From Planctomycetota bacterium (lineage in GTDB: Bacteria > Planctomycetota > Phycisphaerae > UBA1845): a stretch of 48,415 bases of DNA. Positions 7,224 through 15,504 of this stretch are shown here, in pieces. The notes below the pieces were generated by a model. The model was not told where the DNA came from. It ran no database searches and saw nothing but the letters and a program-made list of their open reading frames with translations. The DNA lies in assembly GCA_016208685.1 (NCBI GenBank), contig JACQXM010000008.1, positions 1 to 48,415 on the forward strand. The letters are read 5' to 3'. How positions within the stretch are numbered: the first letter of the stretch is position 1; every line of letters begins with the position of its first letter. The translations under genes were made by a program, and so were the position numbers.

Positions 7224-8555
7224 CTACTGCTTTTCGATCCGCTCCCGCCCGCCCAGGTAGGGGCGGAGCGGCACGGGAATCGTCACCGAGCCGTCGGCGT
7301 TCTGGCAGAGCTCCAGAATGGGGATGAGGATCCGCGGCGAGGCGATGACGGTGTTGTTGAGCGTGTGGCAGTAGTGCACGCGCTTGGCACCGTCGCGATA
7401 GCGCATCTTCAGCCGCCGCGCCTGGAACTCGTAGAAGCGCGACGCGGAATGGGTCTCGCCGTAGCCGTTGCGCGAGGGCATCCAGGTCTCGATGTCGAAC
7501 TTCTGAACCTGCCCCATGCCCAGGTCACCGGTGCAGACGTTCACCACGCGGTAGGGCAGGCCCAGCGCCTGGAGCACGTCCTCGGCGTTCTGCACGATCT
7601 CGGCGTGGAACCGCTTGCTTTCCGCGGTGTCGTTGCGGCAGACGATCACCTGCTCCACCTTGTCGAACAGGTGGATGCGGTAGAGCCCGTAGGTGTCCTT
7701 GCCCGCCGCCCCCGCCTCGCGTCGGAAGCAGGTGCTTAAGGCACAGAACTTGATGGGCAGGTCCGCGTCGCGCAGGATCTCGTCGGAGTAGTAAGCGGTC
7801 AGCGGCACCTCAGCGGTCCCCACCAGCGACATGGCGTCGCGCTCGCACAGATACGCCTGGTCGCGTCCGCTGGGAAAGTACCCCGTGCCGTACATCACCT
7901 CTTCCTTCACCAGCACGGGGACGGTCATGGGCACGAAGCCGCGGGCGACCATCATGTCCTGCGCCAGGCGCAACACCGCCTGGTGGAGCAATGCGCCGTC
8001 GCCCTTAAGCAGGTAATTCCGCGAGCCCGCCAGCTTGACGCCGCGCTCCAGGTCGATGATGCCCAGCGCCGTGCCCAGCGCGACGTGGTCCTTGGGTTCG
8101 AACTCGAATCGGCGGACGTGCCCCACACGGCGCAGTTCGACGTTCTCCGTTTCGTCCTTGCCCACCGGAACTTCCGGGTCCGCGGGCTGGGGAACGGTGA
8201 GCATGAGCTGCTCGAACTCCGCGAGGATCGGCCCCTCGGATTCTTCAAGCTGCTTGATCTTCGGTTTGAGTTCGCCGAGCTCGGCCTGAACGCGGTCCGC
8301 CTCGGACTTGATGTCGGCGTCGGTTCGGCCCTCGGCAATCGCCCGCTTGTACCAGTCCGACCGCGGGTTGCGCAGCAGTCCCACGCGTTGGCCGTCCTCC
8401 TTGACGCGTTCGCGAAGCGCGTCGAGCTGCAACTGGAGTTCGCGCCGCTGGCGGTCGACCTCGACGAGGCGGTCGACATCGCAGGCGATCCGCTTGTCCG
8501 TCGCCGCCCGTTTGACGAGGTCCACGTTCTCACGAACGAACTTCATGTCCAGCAT
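7224..8555 (-). CDS. serS: Seryl-tRNA synthetase
   Basis: A 443-aa class II synthetase that charges tRNA-Ser. The N-terminus MLDMKFVRENVDLVKRAA and the following coiled-coil arm (about residues 30-115, Lys/Glu/Arg-rich) are those of SerRS. The catalytic domain shows LVGTAEVPLTAYY, motif 2 FRREAGAAGKDTYGLYRIHLF, VCTGDLGMGQVQKFDIETWMP and GETHSASRFYEFQARRL. The start at ATG 8555 matches family N-termini. The frame stays open 46 codons further upstream, but that part is Gly/Pro-rich and looks untranslated. GGGG 6 nt before the ATG is a weak ribosome site. A TTGACA (minus strand, 8626-8621) about 70 nt upstream may be its -35. Confidence 0.95.
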   Translation of the reverse strand: MLDMKFVRENVDLVKRAATDKRIACDVDRLVEVDRQRRELQLQLDALRERVKEDGQRVGLLRNPRSDWYKRAIAEGRTDADIKSEADRVQAELGELKPKIKQLEESEGPILAEFEQLMLTVPQPADPEVPVGKDETENVELRRVGHVRRFEFEPKDHVALGTALGIIDLERGVKLAGSRNYLLKGDGALLHQAVLRLAQDMMVARGFVPMTVPVLVKEEVMYGTGYFPSGRDQAYLCERDAMSLVGTAEVPLTAYYSDEILRDADLPIKFCALSTCFRREAGAAGKDTYGLYRIHLFDKVEQVIVCRNDTAESKRFHAEIVQNAEDVLQALGLPYRVVNVCTGDLGMGQVQKFDIETWMPSRNGYGETHSASRFYEFQARRLKMRYRDGAKRVHYCHTLNNTVIASPRILIPILELCQNADGSVTIPVPLRPYLGGRERIEKQ

Positions 8556-8920
8556 ACATGACCCCAATCCCACCGGTCCGGCGCCCCGGGGGCAGCGTAT
8601 TTCGTGCACCGGGCCACCAGTGTCAAGGACGAGGGGCCCCACTCCAGCGCCTGCGCCGTTCCCGCTGTCGTTCGGCGAGTAGATCGCTCCCATACATTCA
8701 TCGAGGGCGAGGAGCCCTCTGCGGGCACGCGCCAGGCCGCCCGCTCCGTGCCCGCAACGTCGAAGCCTGTTGGCCCTCGGGCGCGCGGACGGGCGTTGCT
8801 GCGCCGCGGGGAGCCGAAGGGGCGGGCGACGGGATATGGAAACTGAAAAGCGAATCCTAGCAAGCGGTCGCTCATATCAGGATACCGTCGCGGCGTTTGC
8901 TACAATCTGTGGAGAGAGAA
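8556..8920. other. Divergent intergenic region upstream of serS
   Basis: About 365 bases between serS and the AT-rich control region of the Cys-rich cassette. It contains the possible serS -35 (8621-8626) and a TACAAT (8901-8906) on the plus strand without a good -35. Open frames here look like out-of-frame noise. Confidence 0.5.
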
Positions 8921-8983
8921 TGCGTAGAAATACGTAGTAGTAGAAATTTTTATCTTGACACGCGAGAATAAACTACGTAGCGT
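8921..8983 (+). promoter_or_regulatory. AT-rich control region with direct repeats and a TTGACA -35
   Basis: An AT-rich island in GC-rich surroundings. GTAGAAAT occurs at 8924-8931 and 8940-8947, exactly 16 bp apart. TACGTAG occurs at 8931-8937 and 8974-8980, the latter within the palindrome CTACGTAG (8973-8980). A perfect TTGACA lies at 8955-8960; the base run at a 17-bp spacing, TAGCGT (8978-8983), is a poor -10. The repeats flank the -35 and overlap the -10 position, as regulator sites would. Confidence 0.45.
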
Positions 8984-9039
8984 ACTTGGCACGTTCGTTT
9001 CAGGTTTCTTCAGATCAACGAAAGGAGTGCAGATCCGCA

Positions 9040-9648
9040 ATGCCCGCACCGAAAGAGTTCCTGGCGAGTGTTGTCACCGATTTTCCCGCCGCCGCGGCGT
9101 TGAAGTCGCGGGCGGCCACCTTGGACCGTGAACTGGGACGCAAGGCGCTCATGGACCGCCTGGTGGGGGCCGGATTCCGTCCTGTGGCGACGGGGAAGGA
9201 CGCGTACTTCGGCGTCACGAACAAGTACACGGCCAACAACGGGAAGAAGGTCACGGTGGAATGCGTGATGCAGTCCTACCGCAAGACCGGTTCACGGGAC
9301 GCCGCCGCCGTGGGGACGGTGACGGTCAAAGCCGACCAGGAGACGGAGACCTACCGCTTCAGCCTGGTCGCGCCTGACGGCGACTTTGATCGGATGGTCG
9401 AGCACACGGTGGACAAGAACAACAAGGTCCGACCGGCCCATAGCTGGTTTTCCTGCATCAAAAACTGTTTCAAGAAGAAATGCGTGGGGGCCTGCCTGAC
9501 GGCGTTGACAACGTGCTCGGGCACCGTGGCGGCCTATTTCTGGTGCGTGGTCGCCCGGTGTGGCGGGTGCGGGCTGGGTTGCCTGGGCTGCTGCGCCTGC
9601 GATTGTCGCTGGTGGTGCAAGTGGGCCATCGGATGTTGCGACCGATAG
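9040..9648 (+). CDS. Protein with 16-Cys C-terminal tail; possible halocin C8-like or multi-disulfide peptide precursor
   Basis: A 202-aa protein in two parts. Residues 1-135 are a soluble-looking alpha/beta region with no signal peptide and a single Cys. The last 64 residues or so hold 16 cysteines in a Gly/Ala/Trp-rich setting: SCIKNC, KKCVGAC, CVVARCGGCGLGCLGCC, CACDC, RWWC, and near the end GCC. A long N-part followed by a Cys- and Gly-rich hydrophobic core recalls halocin C8-like bacteriocin precursors, where the N-part gives immunity. I cannot confirm homology by eye. Other options are a metal-binding or membrane-inserting tail. The start at 9040 is preferred over an in-frame start at 8986 because AAAGGAG (9021-9027) lies 12 nt before it. 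A DUF1360-like membrane protein follows. Confidence 0.7.
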   Translation: MPAPKEFLASVVTDFPAAAALKSRAATLDRELGRKALMDRLVGAGFRPVATGKDAYFGVTNKYTANNGKKVTVECVMQSYRKTGSRDAAAVGTVTVKADQETETYRFSLVAPDGDFDRMVEHTVDKNNKVRPAHSWFSCIKNCFKKKCVGACLTALTTCSGTVAAYFWCVVARCGGCGLGCLGCCACDCRWWCKWAIGCCDR

Positions 9649-9805
9649 GGTCGTACTTCCCCGTTCGCGCGGGGCGAGTCGCCCGCCCGATCCCCGGCGC
9701 CGTAGGCCTGCGGTGGTAGGCCTGCGCCTTCCGGGCACTGATCGGCACGAGCCCCGGCCGGCGCCGTGCGGGGTCCCAGCGTGACGACAAAGCCGCGAGG
9801 GCTGC

Positions 9806-10240
9806 ATGATCGTCTGGTTCGCTGTCGCCGCATTTGCGACCTGGCGTGTCACGCACCTGGTCGCGCGGGAAGCCGGTCCTTGGGACGTGCTGCTGCGCCT
9901 GCGCGAGGGACTCGGTCGGACATTCTGGGGCGAGCTGATGGACTGCTTCAAGTGCCTCAGCGTCTGGGTGGCGGCGCCGTTCGCGGTGTTCGTCGGCGGG
10001 TTCAGCGCCGGGACTTTCGTCATCTGGCTCGGCCTTTCCGGGGCCGCCATTCTGCTCGAGGACGCAGTGCACAAACCTGCGCTGCTGGAGGAGGTTGTCG
10101 ACGATGAGTTGCTGCGGTCGAGGTCGGCGGGACTATCAGGCGGCGGTGGCGGCGGAGACGACTACGCGCCGTCGGACGGTGCGCATCGAGTTCCTGGGGA
10201 CCAGGCGCGTGGTGCTGTTTTCCACCGGGACCCTGCGTAG
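9806..10240 (+). CDS. DUF1360-like small membrane protein
   Basis: A 144-aa protein. It opens with a hydrophobic helix (IVWFAVAAFATWRVTHLV), then REAGPWDVLLRLRE, then the Cys pair in MDCFKCLSVWVAAPFAVF, and another hydrophobic segment (TFVIWLGLSGAAILLE). The order TWRxTHL, GPWD, LMDCFxCLSxWVAAPxA matches my recollection of DUF1360 proteins, whose function is unknown. There are two or three membrane segments. The last 46 codons overlap the next gene by 137 nt and are Gly/Asp-rich with no conserved look, so the natural protein may effectively end near EEVVDDELLRS. It lies 157 nt after the 16-Cys protein gene and may belong to the same unit. Confidence 0.7.
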   Translation: MIVWFAVAAFATWRVTHLVAREAGPWDVLLRLREGLGRTFWGELMDCFKCLSVWVAAPFAVFVGGFSAGTFVIWLGLSGAAILLEDAVHKPALLEEVVDDELLRSRSAGLSGGGGGGDDYAPSDGAHRVPGDQARGAVFHRDPA

Positions 10241-10349
10241 CTACTCCTTCTCCACGGATCCGGACGAGCGAGTGCAATCCGTTGACGCCGTGGACGCGCC
10301 GCTTTTTCTTTCGCGGCGGAATTTTCGCCGTGTCACCGCCGGCGCCTGA
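10104..10349 (+). CDS. Small protein, unknown function, in DUF1360 cassette
   Basis: An 81-aa protein starting MSCCGRGRRDYQAA, with a compact beta-rich middle (TVRIEFLGTRRVVLFSTGTLRSYSFS) and a basic C-terminus. GGAGGAGG lies 9 nt upstream of ATG 10104, a stronger ribosome site than most in this window. That supports translation even though the gene overlaps the DUF1360-like frame by 137 nt. A TTG at 10095 in the same frame is a less likely start. I do not recognise a family. The position suggests it works with the membrane protein. Confidence 0.6.
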   Translation: MSCCGRGRRDYQAAVAAETTTRRRTVRIEFLGTRRVVLFSTGTLRSYSFSTDPDERVQSVDAVDAPLFLSRRNFRRVTAGA

Positions 10350-10708
10350 CGAGGTGCGCTTCCCGCACGCAGCGGGCGGCGCGCGACGTTCCAGGACGGG
10401 GCCCGACGGTTCCGGCGGGAACACATACACCCATACAGAACCGCGAGCGCCGACGAGCGGGTTTGACCGGCCACTCCATTCTGTCGCGGTTCTGATCTAC
10501 TCCCGATGGGTTGTCGACCGATCCCTGCTTGGCGAACACGCTGCAGCAGGATCGGCGATGGCGACCATGCAGCCCCGGACGACGCCCGCATGAATTGTCA
10601 CGCACCATTCTCGGACCCTGTGTAGCGCGAACAGCGCAGAACCGCTCCCCCGCTTCTGCTATACTGCGGGGAATTCCGGGTATAGCCGCCGGAGAGGGAG
10701 GAGCATTC
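10350..10708. other. Intergenic region upstream of M23 peptidase gene
   Basis: About 360 bases without a supported gene. A TATACT (10660-10665) about 44 nt before the M23 start is a likely -10, but no good -35 is seen. Open frames on both strands lack conserved features. Confidence 0.5.
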
Positions 10709-12259
10709 ATGCGGTCCATGAGAGCTGCGCTCGTTTGCTGCGCGTCGTTTGCCGCGATCTCGTTTGCGCTGGGAGCCGTCCCACCCCAGGTCGCCGGTCA
10801 GCCGCCCCGCCCCGTTCTGCGTGGAGTTCCGGCGGGCGACGGGCACGACTGTCTGACCTACGCCCAGCGCGCGTCCATCGAGCAACGGATTACCGAGAAC
10901 CGCAAGCGCATCGGCATTTCGCTGCTGCGGACCGCCAAATCCGCCGCCGCGCCGGACGATGAGCTGCTTTACCCCTTCTACCCCATGGGGGGCACGGTGG
11001 ACGAGGACATCCTGCACGTCAACTTCGTCGATCTCGATCCGGCCTCTCCCGAGGTGCAGGACTTCCATTGCACGGGTTTCACCTACGACGGGCACCGGGG
11101 CATCGACACGCCGCTGCGCAGCTTCGCGGAGCAGTTGATCGGCGTGCCGGTGTACGCCGTGCTCGACGGCATCGTGATTGAAGCCCACGACGGCGAGCCG
11201 GACATGAACACCATTCCCCAGGGACAATTCCCGAACTTCGTGGCCATCGATCACGGGCTGGGACGCGACGTGTACTACATCCACCTGCGCAACGGCAGCG
11301 TTTCCGTCGCCGTGGGGGACATCGTGAACGCCGGGGAACAGATCGGACTGGCCGCCTCCAGCGGCAACAGCAGCGGCCCGCATTTGCACTTCGAGTCGCA
11401 GCACCTTGGCCAGGCGTTCGAGCCCTTTGCGGGTCCATGTCGCACGGGGGCGAGCGGTTGGGAGAATCAGCCCGCGTTTCACGACCAGACGTCCCTGTAC
11501 GACATCGGGGTCACGAATGTCGATCTGTTTCAGGTCCAGGGTCTGCCGCACCCGCTGCCGGCGCACGGCCAGATCTCCAAAAGCGACTCGTACATCTACA
11601 TCTGGATGCAGTTCGAGAACTTGTATGCAGACGCTACCTGGCGTTTCGCCTTCATCCGTCCGGACGGCAGCACCGCCTACGATAGCGGGAGTTTCCCCTT
11701 CGATTACGGCGTGACCTACCGCGCCGGTTGGGTCTTCTTCTATTGGTACCTGCCCGGTTTCGTGCCCGACATGCAGACGATCGGTGGGACCTGGCACGTG
11801 GACGTGTATTTCAGCGAGCAACTCATGGCACACGCGCCGGTGGAAGTTGTGGACGTCGTCGATCCGGATTTCAACCGCTCACCGGAACCCATCGGTGTTC
11901 TCTTCGACCCGGCGGCGCCAACGGTCGAGGACGTGGTCTTCTGCCGTGTCCAGGGGCCGTCGCTGATTGACGATCGCGACTACGACGTGGTGCGGTTCCA
12001 TTATGTCTGGGAGGTTAACGATCAGGTGGTGCGCGACGTGGTTTCCGCCGGGAGGGCGGACGCCTTGCGCCGCGAGCTCGCCCGCCCCGGCGACACCCTG
12101 CGTTGCACGGTGACGCCCTCGGACGGTCAGGTCGATGCGACGCCCGCCTCGGTGTCGGTAACCGTCGGCGGGCCCCCCGGGCTCGGTGATTTCGACATGG
12201 ACGGCGACGTGGACCTGACCGACTACGCGCGGTTCCAGCGCGTGTTCCGCGGTCCGTGA
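10709..12259 (+). CDS. Secreted M23-family metallopeptidase with dockerin-like C-terminus
   Basis: A 516-aa exported protein. Residues 1-30 form a signal peptide (basic start, hydrophobic AALVCCASFAAISFALGA). The peptidase domain (about residues 115-240) shows the M23 zinc motif HRGID (H-x3-D), VYAVLDGIV, IDHGLGRDVYYIHL, VGDIVNAGEQIGL and SGPHLHFES, the last giving the HxH ligand. M23 enzymes cut peptidoglycan cross-links or Gly-rich peptides. A beta-rich region (about residues 270-490) follows. The protein ends in one dockerin-like calcium loop, GDFDMDGDVDLTDYARFQR, a common tail on planctomycete secreted proteins. ATG 10709 has GGGAGGAG just upstream; the in-frame extension to 10511 looks untranslated. 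Confidence 0.88.
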   Translation: MRSMRAALVCCASFAAISFALGAVPPQVAGQPPRPVLRGVPAGDGHDCLTYAQRASIEQRITENRKRIGISLLRTAKSAAAPDDELLYPFYPMGGTVDEDILHVNFVDLDPASPEVQDFHCTGFTYDGHRGIDTPLRSFAEQLIGVPVYAVLDGIVIEAHDGEPDMNTIPQGQFPNFVAIDHGLGRDVYYIHLRNGSVSVAVGDIVNAGEQIGLAASSGNSSGPHLHFESQHLGQAFEPFAGPCRTGASGWENQPAFHDQTSLYDIGVTNVDLFQVQGLPHPLPAHGQISKSDSYIYIWMQFENLYADATWRFAFIRPDGSTAYDSGSFPFDYGVTYRAGWVFFYWYLPGFVPDMQTIGGTWHVDVYFSEQLMAHAPVEVVDVVDPDFNRSPEPIGVLFDPAAPTVEDVVFCRVQGPSLIDDRDYDVVRFHYVWEVNDQVVRDVVSAGRADALRRELARPGDTLRCTVTPSDGQVDATPASVSVTVGGPPGLGDFDMDGDVDLTDYARFQRVFRGP

Positions 12260-12345
12260 ACGGCGCCGCGTTGAGGCGAATCGCGGGTGGCGGCAAGTCG
12301 GTCCCCCCCGGCAGTCCCCATGCCGGGCCGTGGTATCGAGGTTCG

Positions 12346-12957
12346 TTAAAGGTGCGGGAGCCGCTCCCGCTCGGCGTCGCGGAAAGTTCGGAGAAAGCGG
12401 AACGAGAACCACCCGGATGCCGCGGCGAGCAACAGGCAACTGACGATGACAAACGCCTGGAAGACCGGCCCCGGTATGCCCAGCGCCACGGCGGCGTCGA
12501 ACGGCTCGCGCACGTAGCGCCCGAGAACGACGAACCGTCGCAGCCCGAAGCTGGGCAACGTATAGGTCAACAAATCGACCCACCACACCGAAAGCGCCAG
12601 CAGCGCAAGTTGAACCCGGTGCGGCCAGCGCCGTACGGCAAGCAGCACGGTAGCTACGGCGGCCGCCACCCACGTGCTCATCGACCCCGCAAGGGCGACG
12701 AGGGCCTCGGTTCGCGCGCCCTCCAGCCCGGTCACTTCGCACTGACCGAAGAACCCCTCGGCGCCGACCCAGGCGGGGGACGGGTACACGCGCACCCCGA
12801 GGACGTCGACCCACTGGATTCGCCCGCCCGCCAGCAGTCCCGTAAGCCCGTGGCCGATCAGCTCGTGGCAGGCCGTGCCGAGTACCAGGCAGGCGGTCGC
12901 AAGCACTGCCGGACGCCAGAGCAACGAACATCGATTCGGACGATGGGTCGCGGCCAT
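12346..12957 (-). CDS. M50-like polytopic membrane protein with altered HExxH
   Basis: A 203-aa membrane protein with about four hydrophobic helices (for example RPAVLATACLVLGTACHEL, LVALAGSMSTWVAAAVATVLLA and FQAFVIVSCLLLAAASGWF). The segment ACHELIGHGLTGLLAGG resembles the metal-binding helix of M50/M50B intramembrane proteases. However, the histidines are one residue further apart than in HExxH (His-Glu-Leu-Ile-Gly-His), so catalytic ability is doubtful. ATG 12957 is preferred to the TTG at 12963; GGAG lies about 11 nt before it. The gene is on the same strand as the MutS-like gene but 309 nt downstream of it, so co-transcription is uncertain. Confidence 0.6.
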   Translation of the reverse strand: MAATHRPNRCSLLWRPAVLATACLVLGTACHELIGHGLTGLLAGGRIQWVDVLGVRVYPSPAWVGAEGFFGQCEVTGLEGARTEALVALAGSMSTWVAAAVATVLLAVRRWPHRVQLALLALSVWWVDLLTYTLPSFGLRRFVVLGRYVREPFDAAVALGIPGPVFQAFVIVSCLLLAAASGWFSFRFLRTFRDAERERLPHL

Positions 12958-12963
12958 GTTCAA

Positions 12964-13266
12964 ATGGGCTCCACTCCTGATCGTCGCGCGGCCTCGGGCG
13001 TCCGGCTCCCTTCGCGCCTCCTGCCGACGCCGCGGGCGTCCCGGACCGGATCAGCGTAGCCTCGTCCGCGGCAAGAATGAAGGTGCGCATCGCAGCGGGG
13101 CGGTCCACCGCTCGACACTCCGAACCGCAGCGCGTTGGGTGCGTTTCCCCGCCCCACGGAGAGAGGGCAGCCGGAACGTGGGCGCCGCTCTTGGCGAACC
13201 GGTGGTGGGCCCAAGGCGCGAAGCCGAATGCCGCAGGACAGGTTGTAGCGGCGCCGATGGGCAGGT
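12964..13266. other. Intergenic region between M50-like and MutS-like genes
   Basis: About 300 bases. I see no supported gene, clear promoter or terminator. Confidence 0.45.
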
Positions 13267-15165
13267 TCACAGCCCCTCGGTAAGTCGCGCCCGGGCACGG
13301 TTCAGCAGCGCGGCGGGGTACCCCACGCGCTCCAGCACCAAGAGTGCGTTGCGAGTCTGCGCCGGCCCGGGACGAAGGCGATAGTCGAAAACCATGGCAT
13401 CCCCGTCGAGATCTTCGCGGAAGTGGACGTTCCGCGCCTGTACATCGTCCGCCAGCTCGGTAAGCCGCTGATCGTGCGTGGCGATCACGAACAGATGCGG
13501 CGACGCAATGAGGTGCTCCCCCACGGCGAGCGACGCGGCAACCTGCTCCTGGGAATTCGTGCCGCGGAACGGTTCGTCGATGAGCCCCAGGCACGTAACA
13601 CCGTCGCCCGGCGGCGTGACCATGCGGTGCACGTGACGCACTTCCGCGAGGAAGTAGCTCTCGCTGTCCGCCAGACAGTCCGACACGCGCAGGTCGGTCA
13701 TCAGGCGCAGCGGCGACCAGGACATGCTCCGCGCCGTGGCGATCGTGCCCACCTGGGCCAGCAGCACATTGACACCGATCATGCGGAGAAGCGTGCTCTT
13801 GCCGGCCATGTTGGAGCCGGTGACGATCCAGGTGCGCAGCGAGGGCGTAAGCTCCACGTCGTTGGGCACCGCACCGGCGGCGTTCAGCAACGGATGCACG
13901 CCGGCATCGATCCGCAAACAGGGCGTGGCGGCCGGTTGCGGATAGCACGCCCACGGCTGCTCCCATGCGAAGCTTGCCAGGGAGCACAGGGCGTCGAGCT
14001 CCGCCAGGGCTGCGATGGCGCCGAGCATCAGCTCACGGTGGGGAAGTACGACCCCGAGAATCGACGCCGCCAGATGCACATCCCAGAAGGCTGTCACGTT
14101 CAGCAGCGCGTGAACCATGCCCGCGGAGCCGGTCCACGCCACGCGCCGCTCCAGGCGAGGGAAGACCGCAGCGTCCGTCGCCACGCGGAATTGCGTCTTC
14201 AGCTCCCCGAGCGACTCGCCTTCCGGGAGCATGTGTACCGCGAGTTCCGTCGCATCCCGGCAGCCGCGCAACGCGGGCTGCAAGGCGCTCCAGGGTTCGA
14301 GCGCCGCGCGGAGCGTGCTCCGCATGCGGTACAGAACATAACCGTTCAGCGCGATCAGCAGCAGCCAGGCCGCGGCCCACCCGTATTGTCCTCTACCGGC
14401 CTGCACCAACGTCCAGAGCGAGAAGAAAAACGAAGCCACGCCCCACGCCCGTAGCGCCGTCACCCAACCCGGCGAGAGCAGTGGCACCGCCGTGCGCACG
14501 CCCGCGATCAGACCGTCGGTCTCCTTGTGCCACCGGCGAAGGGCCGCGCTGCCCGCCATCAGGCGCAGTCGTTGCTCAGGACCCTCGTCGAGCGGTCGAA
14601 CCGCCTGCTGTCGCCGCTGGATCGCCACGGCATCGAGAGAAGGATGCTCCAGCATATCGCGCAGCCGCCGCGCGCCGGCGGAGACGGAAGTGCGGTTCAG
14701 CAGTCCGAAGAGGCTTGCGGACGGTCCGTAAAGATCGAGGTCGCCGCGTTCCTGTTCCGTCAGCTCGGCGACCGGGCCGTCGGCAAGCGGTGGATCGAAC
14801 AGCGCTGCGGCGGTGGGCGGATCGGCGGGCCGGGCACTGCCGCGCACAACGTGCAGTCGTCCGCCGACCCGCGCCACGGCCTCGTCGATCATCAGCAGCA
14901 GGTCGTCCGCCAACCGGCGCCGCCTTCGCGTCGCCGTATGCCGGAGTACACAGATGCCGAAACAGACCAGGCAGAGGATCGCCAGGACAACCGCGCGCGG
15001 CCGTGAGTCCCACGACACCCACCCAAGGACGCACGCCGAGACGAACGCCAGCAACCTCCCCCACGACCAGGCGATCTCGCTACGGAGCAGAGTCCAGCGC
15101 TCGCCGGCCGACTCCCTTCGGAAGGCGCGGAGCCACTGGGATTTGTCGTCGTCGGCGCCCGGCAT
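13267..15165 (-). CDS. Membrane-associated MutS-family ATPase
   Basis: A 632-aa protein. The C-terminal domain is the MutS ATPase: Walker A TGSNMAGKSTLLRMIG, then SMSWSPLRLMTDLRVSDCLADSESYF (shown here only as landmarks), Walker B LGLIDEPFRGTNSQE, and ATHDQRLTEL. The N-terminal part differs from mismatch-repair MutS. It has no mismatch-recognition domain but has two pairs of hydrophobic segments (RLLAFVSACVLGWVSW, AVVLAILCLVCFGICVL, and later ASFFFSLWTLVQA, AAAWLLLIALNGYVLY), indicating membrane attachment. Such MutS-like proteins exist in several phyla and their role is unknown. ATG 15165 is chosen; the frame stays open to 15342, but that extension is Pro/Gly-rich and looks untranslated. Confidence 0.82.
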   Translation of the reverse strand: MPGADDDKSQWLRAFRRESAGERWTLLRSEIAWSWGRLLAFVSACVLGWVSWDSRPRAVVLAILCLVCFGICVLRHTATRRRRRLADDLLLMIDEAVARVGGRLHVVRGSARPADPPTAAALFDPPLADGPVAELTEQERGDLDLYGPSASLFGLLNRTSVSAGARRLRDMLEHPSLDAVAIQRRQQAVRPLDEGPEQRLRLMAGSAALRRWHKETDGLIAGVRTAVPLLSPGWVTALRAWGVASFFFSLWTLVQAGRGQYGWAAAWLLLIALNGYVLYRMRSTLRAALEPWSALQPALRGCRDATELAVHMLPEGESLGELKTQFRVATDAAVFPRLERRVAWTGSAGMVHALLNVTAFWDVHLAASILGVVLPHRELMLGAIAALAELDALCSLASFAWEQPWACYPQPAATPCLRIDAGVHPLLNAAGAVPNDVELTPSLRTWIVTGSNMAGKSTLLRMIGVNVLLAQVGTIATARSMSWSPLRLMTDLRVSDCLADSESYFLAEVRHVHRMVTPPGDGVTCLGLIDEPFRGTNSQEQVAASLAVGEHLIASPHLFVIATHDQRLTELADDVQARNVHFREDLDGDAMVFDYRLRPGPAQTRNALLVLERVGYPAALLNRARARLTEGL

Positions 15166-15504
15166 GGGCGCAGGATACGCAAAGGGCTCGGCAAACAACA
15201 CCGGGCCGCGGGGTTCGGGCCTGTTCGCGCATGTCGCCCCAGTCGGCGGCTCCGTAAACCCCTCTCCGTACCCTTGGCAAACGGCGCCGAGTTCCGCAAT
15301 AGTCCTATAATAGACGGCTTTCCATGGACGTCTGGGCGTCATACAGCGAGCGGCCGAGGATGCCGCTGCGTGCGGGGGCGCTCTGGTATGGGGATTGCTA
15401 GCTTACCGCCGACGATCCGCGCGCCGCTACCGGCCGTCGGGCAGCCGGCCTGTTTGCGGCGCTCCATGACGGACGGCGACCACGGCTAGGTTAAGAGGAT
15501 GTAC
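15166..15504. other. Divergent intergenic region between MutS-like gene and nfnA-like gene
   Basis: About 340 bases with divergent genes on both sides. A TATAAT (15306-15311) reads on the plus strand and a TATTAT on the minus strand at the same place, so the -10 elements of divergent promoters may overlap. No convincing -35 was found for either. Confidence 0.45.

Noticed and set aside
11879..13987. 702-aa minus-strand open frame spanning several genes
   Set aside because: It crosses the M23, M50-like and MutS-like genes in other frames and has the Arg/Ala/Gly composition of noise.
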